A DNA stretch of 64,000 bases from Stercorarius parasiticus (lineage: Eukaryota > Chordata > Aves > Charadriiformes > Stercorariidae): contig VWZL01004631.1 in NCBI GenBank assembly GCA_013396915.1, positions 269,738-333,737 of the forward strand, given 5' to 3'. Shown here piece after piece: positions 40,201 through 52,246 of the stretch (the first letter of the stretch is position 1; each line of letters begins with the position of its first letter). The position numbers and the translations under genes are program-made. The notes beneath the pieces were generated by a model. That model saw only the letters and a program-made list of their open reading frames with translations, searched no databases and was not told the DNA's origin.

Positions 40201-43199
40201 CATGTTTGAAACTGACTCGCAGTATGGGTCAGAAGAAAGATGCAGCCCAGGTGCCTTCAACTGAAATAAAGATCTAACAGGAGGACAACGTGACAGAAGG
40301 TGAGGAAAAGACAAAAGGAACACTAAGGGCTTAAAAAGGCTGGGAAAGCGATTCAGGTTAGCAACCCCTAACTTAATCCTGACCTTTCTGTAACTTTTTA
40401 CCTTGATTTAGTTGACTGAACTAACTTTGTGGGAAGCTTATACAACTGAACCACAGAGTTTGATTTCTCCTGAAGACTGGGCAGAAAGAAGAGGAAATCA
40501 CATGGTCACTTAGGGGTATTAATAGCATTGAATTACAAAACAATACAAAAATGCAGTCATTACAAATCATACAATTTTTTTTTAATAACAAAATATTCCT
40601 GGAAATATAGTTAAGAACCCATCCTAGCATTATTAGTTTTAGTCCCAACCACATCAATCCTAGATAAATTCTTCTCAGTCTTTTTTTAAGGATGCTAGAA
40701 ATTATATAAAATGAAAACCTGTAGTTTCAAAGACAGCTGCTAATGGAACAATCCATGATATTGAAACTAACCTATATTTCTGAAACAAATAAAATAAAAA
40801 TAATCACAAGAAACACACCAAGAGAACAACTCAGTTCTTTGCACAGTTCTATTTAGTTAATGCTCACTATCATAGTGACAAAGAGCTGTACTCGTGGGTG
40901 AGAAATGCTTTTGTGCTAGGCACTCTACAAAGAGGGATCCCTATGTCAAAATATTTGCAGTTACACATCCCAAAATACCAATCTTCATTACGGAAAGTTA
41001 CTGTTCAAATTTTGAAATAACAGGATTTGCTTTGATATTAATACCACTATTCTCTCTTAACTCAAATATTAAATACCACTTTTTTCCTGTTTGATGATAC
41101 GCCCTAGCAAAGCTTACAGTTTGATTTACTAAAGGCTCAAAGTTTTCTACTCATGAATCAGTGGAAAGGAGAGCACTGCCTTCGTAATGCAGGAGCATTT
41201 CCTATCTAAGGTCCCAGCCAGGACCCACCAAACACAATACCAGCCTTTTCTTTGACTTGCCAGAATTCACATTTGAGTCTCCAGTGAACAGGTACAAAGT
41301 CTGCAATTGCAATTCAGTGTTTTCCAAAAGCCTACCTAACATGTTTCCACGCTGACTAGGAGGGTAAGTTGGCAAACACTGCCCTTATTCATTCTAGTCT
41401 TAACTTCTCTGAAAATAAAACAAAAAACGAACTAAGGACATGTTGGGAAGTTGTGGGGATTGAGGAAATAAGCGCAAATGCCACTCAAAGGGAAACATGC
41501 AGAGCCCACACATACACTTCCCAATTTCTTTTTCTTTACACACCAGGCACCAAATATTTAGTTAGCAAAAATCTTTTTTCATCAAACCCATCAGAAATGG
41601 TTAAATGTTACTATAGCATGAAAAATTGCTCTGCTCTACTCCTGATCACAGAGGCCACCTGCTATATTCCTTTTTACTATCTGTTCTTTATATTCCTACT
41701 CTAATTTTCATTGATCAAGTCTTTTAGGAGTGAAACATCTGTAGTATTTATTAAATATTGGAAAAGACTTCTTTTCCTAGCACTGGCACCCTAAAGGCAG
41801 TTTATAAAAAGTGGATGAAAAGTAAGGAGGTACTGTATTTGATCCACTTATTATAAATGTATAAAAGCATTAAATTGTCAAACACACAACTTACAGATCC
41901 TTTAGCCTTTGCAGGGATTTCCTCCCCAACTGGGAAAGAACAGCAAGTTTTAAACAGCCTTTGTGGCCGAGAACCACTTTTTGTTGTGGTTTGTACAGCA
42001 GCTTTAAGGGAAGCTGACTGTACTTGGGCCCGACTACTAAATGATTGCAGAATACAAATAAAAAAGTTACCAAACAAAAGAACAGGGATATTCACACTTT
42101 TTCCATATGCTTCACATAGTAAAGAACATTACAGGGAGGGGAGAGGCGGGGAAACCATTCTAATACACTTCCAGCTGCATTTTTTTGCTTTATATTCCTT
42201 CCTCATCAAGTCTTAAGCCAGAAACAAGACATCTCCTCCACTGCTGTAAAAGTCCACCTCCTTTTACCTGTGCTAGCCAGTTTAAAAAAAATATAAAGTT
42301 TTTTCTGTGTTTACTACTGATATGTTAAAAAGAACCATCTTAGGGCACAAAGTGGGAAGGTTTTATCATAGAGAAAACAGGCTAACATTGTGTGGTTTAG
42401 TTATTAAATAGCATTTTTAAATAATTGCAACTTGAAAATATTAAAGAAATTTAATATTTTTCAGAACAAATGAAAGTCTGCCTACACAAGGAAGCTGCAC
42501 TTTATCCCTTTATCCAACACCAAAGACATCTGCATAAATATCTACTTTGTTCTTGGGTTAGAGTTTGGGGGAGGGGCGGCAACAATAATTTACAATTTTG
42601 GTTAAATTTAACCATAATTTCTAAGAAAAAAGACAGAACAAACTGATTGAATGATTTTCCTTAAGAATCCCTAACACTATCAAATTCATGCTAACACGTT
42701 AGCTCTTCACAAAGACTTTTTAATCCATTAGAGTAGATTTCTTGAGAGAAAAGCCAGAAACAGAATTTAAACAACTGTGTTTCTATTGCACTAAATTTCA
42801 GTATTTCAGTTTTGGAAATCTGAGATCATAAAACTATGCAAATATGATACCTGGCAGCTTCAACTTCTTGTAAAACACACAAAAGTTAACACATAACATC
42901 ACTAAAGCAGCACTATAGAAAGCACCAGAATGAAAGAGAGAATACATCCATCAATGTTTCTTCATTTTGCTTATTAACAAATCTAGAATATATTTGCATT
43001 TACAGGAATTTTTAACTGACACAGAAGAATTTTTACTATGCCAATAATATTACCATAAATTTATAGCCTGTCTCCTATGGCAAAGGTTTTCAGCAAAAAA
43101 CAAGGTAACTAAAATATTATTTGTACTAGCAGAATATAATGAATGCTATTATTTGTAATGTTTGTCAGCTGTTTGACAACCAGACATACAATATATTCA

Positions 43200-43800
43200 G
43201 TTATGTAAAGAGATTGCTTTACACTCTAATATTTGCCTATGATGCAATCGGAATTTCAACAAGCGTTTAATATGTAATGATCATATGAAAATTTCCCCTT
43301 GAATTCTGATTGAGCAAATATCAAGATGAAGCACAAACCTCTTGAAGTTGGGTAGAAATAGCTACTTTTAACCGCAGCGCTTATATTTCAAGTTTCATTT
43401 CATGAAAGCAACAGAACCCAGCAAGCAGGCAAAAAAAGCCATTAACCGCTTGTTTGCCAAACCGATTTTTGACACGGGACACTTAATCAGTCACCAATAA
43501 AAAGTTCACCAATTACCAGACGGCAGCTTCACCATAAAGGAAAGCTATTTTTGACCATGGCAATTAGTCTCCTCATGTTTCAAACACTAAATTCTATTTT
43601 CACATTAATTTTTAAAACTATGTGGCTTTAACTTAAAATAAACCGTACATCAAAAGAATGGAAAATAAACAGCCAGGAACACAATTTGACGAATTGGATT
43701 TATTTAGTTTATTTAGCTAAACAGGGTCCATTGGATCTCTTTAATAGGCTGACAGTTGCACTGGGCTGGTTAATAAAACATTCAACACAGTATCTTCAGC
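43200..43800. promoter_or_regulatory. Candidate conserved intronic element
   Basis: This is non-repetitive sequence with unusual density of transcription-factor-like words: CAATTA, TAATGATC, AATCAGTCACCAATAAA, AACCGCAGCG and CCATAAAGG. It retains several CpGs and has no frame or repeat. It has the texture of a developmental enhancer core, but conservation cannot be tested here. Confidence 0.25.
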
Positions 43801-43870
43801 CAATATAGAAATGCAAATCCCACCAGAAATATTTTATTCATGAAACAGTAATTTCAGTTACTACCAAAGC

Positions 43871-43937
43871 AAAAAAAGAAAAAAAGAAACAGGAAAAAAA
43901 AAAAGGGAGGGGAGAAAAAAAAAGAAAAAAAAAAAGA
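43871..43937 (+). repeat. Homopurine (A/G) tract
   Basis: There are about 67 purines with a single C at 43890, including a GGGAGGGGAG core flanked by A-runs. On the transcribed (minus) strand this is a long polypyrimidine run. It is the longest such tract in the window. Confidence 0.95.
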
Positions 43938-46603
43938 CTTGCTTTGCAAACAAACAGTGCCATCTAGTGTCATTCCCTGAACAAACAAATCAAGAAATCT
44001 GAAAAGGGCTATAATTAATCCTTCCAGTGTCAAACCAGTACCTTCTCCCTATTTTTTTGCTTTATCAGTAGCACATGTCTCTCCCTATTTTTCAGTCAAA
44101 CACAAATTAGCCTCTCTCTAGCTGGGGGAAAAAAAAAAAAGAGTAATAACACGTTGAACTGGAGAGTGCAGTTCTAGTCTGAAAAGCAAGCATGTTAAAA
44201 TAATGTGGTTTTTGCTCAGCTTGTCTGCTGTTTTTTCTTGAAATCTTTACGTTTCTAACTCATGATAGAAACTAAATCAAATTTCTACTTATATGAGTGC
44301 AGGTGAGCAATACAATGAAGGGAGAGTGAGATAGGCTCTGTTCTGCTTTATTCATCATCGCATCCCACATCTGTGTTCCAACTGCAGAACCTTTATTACT
44401 GCTGCTATCAAAAGCAGGACAATGACAGCTTGCTTCTTTTTGCATGACAGGTAGGGGAGTATCACTTGACTAAAATAAGAAATCACCAAGAAAGAGGTAA
44501 TCATTAAAGCCTTCCTCTTCCTGCCCCCAAAAAACAGTATTCACCTTCTGTATATGAAGTCACTTTACTCACAGCTGGCTGGAAGTCATTTTGAGTGGAC
44601 ATTGCTTCTTCCACTATCTGCTAGGAAGACCAGCAAACAGATTTAATTCTACTACTTTGAGAAGTAGAAGTTTTAACTTAAGAACAAATTACATGGTAAA
44701 CAGAAATGAGAGTTCCCTACCTGGGAAAGGCTGATGAGGGCTGGCATCGAGACTTGTCTAAGGACTGCCAGGTGAGAAAGGATGTTAAGTGAAAAAGGCA
44801 GAGCTGATGCCATGCTGAACTTCTATTACATGCCTTAAAACATATTTTACAGAAGGATTTCATTCTGACGTAAATCACTTTGTAGCTTGATTTAATACAG
44901 AAACATTTTGTGTGTGAAGGGAGAAAGGAGAGAGGCATGAATGCTTACAGTGCGCTGTAGGAGTCAATATGCCTTTCATTCATAGCCCACAGCCACACAA
45001 GAATTATCAGACTCACCAAATCGCTTCCTGAAAGCACCTTTATTTGTAATTGCTCAGCCAAGTCTAGTACTCCACAAACTGTTTTTTTCTTAAAATCATG
45101 TGCATCATCTCCACAGTCTCTGACTTGATGAAGGACCAACAAACAGCATGCCACAAAACTCACCAGTCCCATTCCTACATGTTAACAGATGAGCAACATC
45201 CCTGGAGAGAAACACACACAATTTCCTACGAGTATCAAGGTGAAGTCTGTTGAGAGAAGAATCTAGTTAAAGAATTAATTTTATTGACATTGAAAATTTT
45301 CTGCTCTGTTGCCCTTACCCAGCATATTATCTCTTCACATACTGTGTTATGAGATGTATCTTACTGGTCAAACATGGGAAGATTATTTGTAAGCAATACC
45401 TACAGAATTATAAAACCCAGGAGGTAAGGTGTGCTTCACTGGTCTGGCCCCTCAGGAATCTCAGTTAAGACAATCATAATCCCTTAGGTTAATTACAAAT
45501 TAAGCATGTTAAGTCCCATCTTTCACACTTTCCTCTAAAGAAAACCATGTCATCACTAGTAAATTCCATGGTGAAATAAATTTCCTTCCTGCTCCATGCT
45601 TCCATACAGAACTATTAAAAAATTCTTAAGCTGTAAATAAATCAGGGCAAGTTATCTACTGGGGATCTGAATTATATCACCTCTTAATCTTTCATCGAAA
45701 CCTCAGTTTAGGCCTTGAATGTTACAAAAAAAACCCCACCAAAAAACAAAAAACCACGTTCTTTCCTGTATCACTTTTTCCCCAGTTAAAATAGCAGTAT
45801 TATAAATAAAGTCATTGCAAAATGTCAAATGCCTCCACCTTCTTCCACTGCAAACCCGCCAAGGTGGGGACACAAGTAAAAACAAACTGAAGACAACGTG
45901 GAATTTGCCTCCATAGAAAAATTGGCCTAATGTTCAGCAGCAGCCAAGCAGACAAACATCGTACCGGAACAGAGGAAAAAAACCAACCTCACAGTGCCTC
46001 TGTACACAACAGCTTGATTGCAGTGTAGAGGACTGATTACTTATCTCAAGGAGGTGACAGTATTTATAAAAATGGCACAGTGAAAAAACTTTTGTTCACA
46101 AAATGCTTTCTCAAAATTAGATTGTCAAAGTACATGGTCAGATATTTCAAATTCTTTCTTCTGAAACTCAACCAGTTCAATCTCATGTGCATTAAAACAA
46201 ATCCCCCACAGCCCTGTTAAAAAGAGCTGTACTACTCACATAGCGAAAACTAATCTGTTTCAAATTTGTCAACAAGATCGGGTTTTCACAACAGGCGTGC
46301 ATGCCTGTCCATGCAGGGTGCACACACATACATGACATGTACACATGGTGGGTTCCCTGTTTTTAATAATGACATTAGGATACAACTATGAAGATATATA
46401 CAACTGTCCCACACACCATTTATGATTTTGTAATTCTAAAGCAATAATGCTTTGCTTTATAAATCAAAATAATCCAGCAGCAACAGTTGAGTTTCTAAAC
46501 TTCTAGCTCAAACTGGAAAGCTAGGGAAGACTCTGGCCATAAATATACAGGCCGTTAACCATATATATATGGCTTATAACCATATGAATATTTGTCTCGG
46601 TAG

Positions 46604-46684
46604 GTGACTGAACCTGAAATAAGGGTAGTAGTATTTGCAAAAAGCAGCCAGAATATAACTGACACAGCTGTAGCAGTTGTTCAG
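46604..46684 (+). other. Candidate plus-strand exon (81 bp), antisense to VTI1A
   Basis: It is bounded by an AG (TCTCGGTAG) and a perfect donor CAG/GTGAGT. It holds 27 open codons in phase 0-0 (VTEPEIRVVVFAKSSQNITD then TAVAVVQ). The acceptor's pyrimidine tract is poor, with in-frame stop TAG immediately before it. I do not recognise the peptide. It is listed because the donor pairs in frame with the strong acceptor at 47002-47003; it may well be chance. Confidence 0.2.
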
Positions 46685-46925
46685 GTGAGTTTCTGGACTC
46701 AGGTGGTACTTCAGAGTCATACAAAAGAGCTAACTTTATCAAATGAAATTCCTTTGCTTATCTCCTTAAATGTTTTTAAAGCTTAACAGCAGTTGCCATT
46801 TTAACAATGATCTTAAACAGAACCTGTAGGAGGCATGAAATGTGAATATATAACTTCACTATTGACTGAACTGAAGCTGTTGTTAAATACTAAAAATGTT
46901 TAAATGTTTTGTCAGATTTTGCACA

Positions 46926-46960
46926 ATATATATGTCTGTATATGTCTATATGTCTATGTA
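46926..46960 (+). repeat. Degenerate TATGTC tandem repeat
   Basis: Several TATGTC/TATGTA units (TATGTCTGTATATGTCTATA and onward) lie upstream of the T-run at 46981. Confidence 0.8.
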
Positions 46961-46980
46961 ATCTATGACTTCTCCTCCTC

Positions 46981-47000
46981 TTTTTTTTTTTTTTTCTTTT
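46981..47000 (+). repeat. T-run forming a polypyrimidine tract
   Basis: T15, C, T4 is preceded by TTCTCCTCCTC and followed by AAG/GTGAAG. Besides being a simple repeat, it has the form of a strong plus-strand 3' splice site (see the candidate exon pair). Confidence 0.9.
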
Positions 47001-47003
47001 AAG

Positions 47004-47590
47004 GTGAAGGTCAGAATAACCAAAATCAGTACCAATTCTGAGTCTTTAAAATGAATGAGTTTTGTCTCTTGGATTGATAACAAATGTTACCTGTAAAATT
47101 TGCTTCTGTGCTGATGTGACAGAATAGGAACAGTTCCTATACTGCACTGATTGTGTAGTACTTATTTTTGTAATAGGAATATTGCTGTGTAATATAGTCT
47201 TACTGGATTTTTATATTTCCTCATCTATTTGAACACTATACTTCAGCTGTAAGCTTTTAGGAAAATGCACGCCTTTTTTTTTTTTTTTTTTTTTATGGTG
47301 CCCTGATGTTGAGCCAGTACATGGAATCCTTGTGGTGAATACAAATGTTAGCATATAACCACACATTTGCTAAGTTTATATAGTTACAGTTTCACATGAA
47401 CTGGGATAGATTCAGGTCAAAGTACATTTATAACATCTGGAAAGCCTTTTACCACTGCCTATCCCCACTATTTAAAGAGCACTGGCTATTTTCAGGTAAC
47501 AATTAACAAAAAAAGGCTTTATTTGAAAAAATAAACAATACCTGTAGTACATGTATTTAAAAGAATGCAATAAAATATAAGGCTGCTTCT
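47004..47590 (+). other. Candidate plus-strand terminal exon with poly(A) signals
   Basis: This follows a strong acceptor (long T/C tract, AAG). The frame continued from the preceding candidate exon gives 16 codons (VKVRITKISTNSESLK) and then TGA at 47052-47054. About 500 bp of non-coding sequence follows, with AATAAA at 47530-47535 and 47569-47574. The layout is that of a last exon, but no upstream exons or known homologue were identified. Confidence 0.2.
47274..47294 (+). repeat. T21 homopolymer
   Basis: There are twenty-one consecutive T, the longest homopolymer in the window. No recognisable SINE or retrocopy body is joined to it on either side, so it is probably a simple expansion. Confidence 0.95.
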
Positions 47591-47759
47591 GCATTCAGAA
47601 CTTACTTCATGCAGGCAGTCACAATGGACATTCTACATGTGAAATAGTTGAAAACAAAGTATTTACCAGCTTAAGCCACATAATGGTGCATTGGTAGGCA
47701 CAGGAAAAAGACCTGCTTATAGGAAGATTGTTTTAAATTTCAGTAACTCGTTAGTAGGT

Positions 47760-47940
47760 GGTCCCAAGACCTTAATCAACCCAGAAAGCACAAATACGTG
47801 GTCTGCAACTCCACTTCGGGCCACAAGATAGAGCCATTACCCCAGTCTCTGCAGCCCAGCGAGTCTGGTCCTTGCACGAGCCCCAGAGCCATCGACGGGT
47901 TGGGACTACAGCTTTCCTGACCTAATAGGAACGGCATCCC
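47760..47940. other. CpG-containing GC-rich block
   Basis: Unlike its neighbours, this block has several CpGs (CACTTCGGGCC, CAGCGAGTC, GCACGAGCC, ATCGACGGG, GGAACGGC, CCCGC). No open frame of useful length, repeat family or RNA structure was recognised. Confidence 0.5.
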
Positions 47941-50900
47941 GCTATAAAAATGCAATATTGGTATATGCTATTGCAAATAAGATGATAAATACAAGATTTA
48001 CATCTGCAAGTTAAAAAAAACAGCACAAAGTTTAACAGTTTTATTCTGGTTTGATACGTCTATCACACAGAGTAAGCAAGCCTGAAAGGTAGATTTTTGA
48101 GGTGTATACAGCTTTTTTTGCAAACAAGTATCACTTTATGCTTGCCCTATTCTTATATTTCTCCCCAGGCATCTGCTCCCCATGGAAGCCTGCACAGCAC
48201 TGAGGCAAGCATCAGCAACCACTGCTGCCTTAAGTTGAGTTGGAACACTTGTTTTGTTAATTTTCCCTATCCGTATTGATAGTGCTATGCTGAGTACTTT
48301 TAATGACAAAATCGAGCTGCTCTTTTTTTCATTACCACTGTTCCTCTCCAAGAGGGAGGGCCAAAATGGAGCAAGGTGGCTTTTTCTCCTCAGACATGAT
48401 TTAATGCAATTAGTGGGTTACCTGTGCGTAATACAGATGTCATTGCCTCCACACACACCTCTGGACTGCAGAGCACTGATAACTAACTGCAGGTGTGACT
48501 CAAGATAATAAGGATTAGCAATGAGGGGAAATAAATCTCCTATTTGCAACTTGTTTTATTTGATTAAAAAGTTAGAGATGAACAAGCCATATCTGGAGTA
48601 ACTTTTCAAAGTACCGCTCAACCAAGCTTAAATCCATGTTTCGTAGAATATACTTCCGGCATAGTAAAGTGCATAGAAAAAAAAACCCACTATATATTCA
48701 TTAAGATGCCACAGCACATACTAAATAATATTAAAGCGATAGCCCAGTGTTTTGTCATTATTATACATACTGCCCAAGACCAAACAAAGTCACCAATTAC
48801 ATATTACATGTCACAAATAAACCTTAATGTTGTCCATCCTGCAAGTAAAGAGTGGACAAGTCCACATACCTCATGTTTCCTTCTTCTAACTTTTAAATAT
48901 CTTGCTGTGCTGTTGTTTTCCATAATTGCTTGAGTGAGGGCAAATTTTGAAGATGCTACAAAGCATACAAATAACCACAAGTTCAAAACTCATGTTCATT
49001 ATGATGAACATAAGAGAAACTACCAGTGCCAGTTCTACATTCACGTCATGTTTGAAATATAGAACTTACTGAAAAAGACTATATACTGAGGTATATAATT
49101 TCTGCAATTCATTTCACAGACATCATTTCTTTAAAATGAAACACACACTTGAAGATCATTGAGAAATGTCCTCTGCTCAGTGCACATACTACTTCACACA
49201 GGAATAGAGGCCAAGCCAAATATAGTGGGATCCAGCTGAGAATCCAACTCCGTTTAAAAAGAACAACATATAACTCTGCAAGCTCACATCTGCATGCCTT
49301 TTGGAAGAGACAAGAACTTTGACCAGCAAACCTGTAAGCTGATCATAACCCAAAATTGCCAGTTTCATTTCCAGTTAAGAATTTCCTTTCATCTATAAAA
49401 GTGAATTCATTTTAGAAGTAGTTAGATGGCTTTCCCTAAAGGTTTGCTAAAGCTCTTACACAAACTCTATATGCGTTGCTTACAGTCAAACAGTTCACAA
49501 CTCATTAAGGACAATATTCAGGCAGAACACACGAAAGCACTCGCATTTCAGCGAATATTTTCAACTTCCTACCTTCAGCGGCCCTGCAGCTTATAGAGTG
49601 AAAATAACATTTCCTTTCCTTCCTCCTCTTCCCTCTTTGAACTCACAACTGAATCACTTTCTTATACCGTTTCCAACAAATTGCTATTTGACTGGAGAAT
49701 AATCCAAAAAGATTCTCAAACTCTCACATACAAACTTAGAAAACTGTTAGTACTTAGAAACTGGAATTATGTAGGGAATTTAGTTGTAACAAAACTATTT
49801 TCCACATAAGTAAGGTTTTTCCAAGCATAGCTATTGTTTTCTTTTGGTATGTTGCTGCATCCTTTACTCCACCTTCTTCTCCTGAATGCCATCCTTGGGT
49901 TTTGGGCTGTTGTTTTTTTCTCATTATTACGATCTGTTCCTTCTTTTTTTTTATGTTGTTTTTGCTCCTTCGCTCTGAGCGCAAACTTATGTTCCTTCAA
50001 TTGCATAACTCCTAGTGCTCTGACACATTTCTTTCACATACACTCATTTCTCCTCTTCCATAAAGAGCATCCAGTTCTGAACTCTCCCATTCCCTATTGC
50101 CTGGGAATATGGAAGTACCAGTTCCTCCCTTCTGCCTACACAGAGAAATAGGCCAGCAACAAATATATACTGACAGAAAATTCTCCCACATCCGAGAAGA
50201 TAAACAGCATTCATTACTGGTCCAGAAATCGCTCTCTCTTGGAAGCCACTGTTTAGCCAGCAGGGCCATACACACTTCACACAGCAGAACAGCATGAGAT
50301 TGCCTCAAAATTTTGATGCAAGCCTTTTTACCTCAACATTCCTCAAACTTTACGCAACCATCTTCTAACTAATATATTTTCGTGCAACTGCTCAACTTGG
50401 CAGAAGCACAGAGAAGTGACAGTCAGCTGGATTTCCTGGCTGCAGGTATAAACTTTGACTCCCCTCCCCTGAAGGAATAAACTGCTGCCAGCAACCTGTG
50501 CAAATTGACAGTTCTCCAGTGAATGGAAAATACTGCCACTAGTTATTTCTTTCTCCCTACCCTGGAGGAACTGAGCTGCTGCCAATTAACATAGTATTTT
50601 CCTACATTTTGCAATCCCTTTGAACTTTTTCAGGATTTTAGAGGAAACATTTTTGTCCTACATCTATTCAATGCAAATCCTAGTCACAAAAGAGGACTGA
50701 TAACTGTAGCAGAAGCCCCTAGACAAGGGAATCTTGTTAGTTTGCATTACTTGAAAAATGTAGTATTTATAACCAATTTGTACAAAAGCCAAGAAAAATG
50801 CAAGTGCAATGGAAAAGAAATCACAAAGACTAAGAAACGAAATGCACATGAGATACACTACATTCAAAAAGTTCCATGTATTGGAGATTATGTTGCTTTT

Positions 50901-51317
50901 CATGTTACTGCCCACAAGTTGTCTCAAACAAACCATTATTTTCCACTGAGTATACTTACATTATAATTTAAGTATCAATTCTGATATTCTAACAGTTATT
51001 CCTTAAGAAATAGGATTAAAAGCTGACTATTTTGCCTACAGCATGAACACTCACAGTGCTTAATGGCATAGAAACAATTCAGAGCCGGGGGAAAGGAACA
51101 AAAGGCTAGCAATGTGATATTGGTAGGGGACTGCCACAAAAAAAAAATATTATCTTCCCCAGTTTGGTTTTCATCTGTCCATAAATACAGTTAGATACAC
51201 ACAGAACTCATTTCTCACACTAGTCAAAAATATCCTCTCAATTGCATGAATAACTGCATTATTATATTTTAAAAATTCTCATAGATGCCTTCTTTATGTA
51301 ACATGTTAAAAACTCAC

Positions 51318-51428
51318 AAAGTCTGCTTCAAGTTTTCCCATTTCTTGTTTGTAGCTTCTCATTCGACTGCTGTACATTCCTCGGCTTTGAGGTGGGATTT
51401 CTCGAACTTCAAGTTCCATCTGCTCAAG
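51318..51428 (-). CDS. VTI1A: VTI1A coding exon 3 (111 bp)
   Basis: The acceptor (minus strand) ends ACTTGATAG and the donor is GTGAGT. The exon is 37 complete codons, phase 0 at both ends, starting LEQMELEVREIPPQSRGMYS and ending KQEMGKLEADF. It corresponds to Vti1a residues 52-88: the end of helix Hb, the conserved IPPQSR turn and helix Hc of the N-terminal domain. From memory of the mammalian protein, visible differences are conservative (Glu for Asp in QMELEV, Ser for Asn in MYSSRM, Ala for Thr in KLEADF), as expected for a bird orthologue rather than a pseudogene. No stop or frameshift is present. Being 111 bp and phase 0-0, it could be skipped without loss of frame, though that would remove Hc. 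Confidence 0.97.
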
Positions 51429-51821
51429 CTATCAAGTAAAAATAAAGAAGAGACATGCAAATCAAAAGGGTAATTAAAGCAAGAATGAACTTACCTAAAT
51501 TGTTCACAAGTACTAAGAAATATTCCTCCTTTACCGAGAAATTTTTTTTTATTCTGCAATATATAGGCAATTCATCAAAATCTTTACACAGCCTTAAGTC
51601 AACAAACACGTGACAAAATTAACATTATTAACACTTAGAAGTAATGATTCTAGTCAAACATTTCTGGATTTCAATTCCAAATGTGACGAATACATTTTAT
51701 TTCAAGAAAATAGTAAAACTGAAGTTAAATAAGTCCCTGCAAATAGCTGTGTGGTTTTGGAAACCCTTAGCTGAAAAAGGTATTTTATTTATTTTTATGT
51801 ACACACATACATATACATGTG

Positions 51822-51841
51822 TGTGCATATATATATGCACA
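51822..51841. repeat. 20-bp perfect AT-centred palindrome
   Basis: TGTGCATATA is followed by TATATGCACA, its exact complement, within a TG/TA-rich stretch (51800-51843). It is probably dinucleotide-repeat derived. Confidence 0.9.
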
Positions 51842-52246
51842 TGTTTAAAGATTTATTTACCACCAGCCTCTATGTTTACTAAAATAATTCTTGTTCTTTC
51901 AAATACTGCTTACTCAGCAGAATTGCAAAGCCTGAACTGACTGCCTAAACCTGCATCCCAAGTCTGTATGTAGGTATATTAAATAGCTGAATTTCAGGGT
52001 TTAATGATAATACTATTCAAGAACTTGTATACATTCGAATGCATGAAAACATCAGAGAATATATCTTTCAAAAGTTTTTTCTATTTATTCTTGCCATGCA
52101 GCAGCATAGAATTGTCTAGGTTGGAAGGGACTTTTCAGATCATCAAGTCCTACCATCAACCTAACACTGACAGAAACCATCACTAAACCATGTCCCTCAG
52201 CACCACATCTACCCATCTTTTAAATACCTCCAGGGATGGTGACTCA

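Larger units (their letters stand above)
9140..51317 (-). other. VTI1A: VTI1A intron 3 (42.2 kb)
   Basis: This large intron lies between exons 3 and 4. Recognised contents are a CR1 3' end (24300-24413, plus), an ancient CR1 (27473-28510, minus), a G-run/T-run segment (30176-30240) and a GC island (36990-37220). They also include a homopurine tract (43871-43937), a possible antisense exon pair (46604-47574), a CpG-rich block (47760-47940) and short (TA)n, (ACAT)n and T-run sequences. The stretches 9140-24299, 28511-36700 and 37420-43200 hold only short open frames without recognisable similarity and no repeat family I could name. They are read here as ordinary intronic DNA. Confidence 0.85.

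Noticed and set aside
41802..42216. Overlapping frames of 97-119 codons on both strands
   Set aside because: The translations have no recognisable motif and no plausible splice sites. Chance openness.
46559..46572. CCATATATATATGG palindrome
   Set aside because: It contains a (AT)n core and is expected by chance in AT-rich intron, although it loosely resembles a CArG box.
49754..50585. Cluster of 60-105-codon frames on both strands
   Set aside because: Many frames are open at once, with no similarity to any family and biased pyrimidine/purine content. Intronic.
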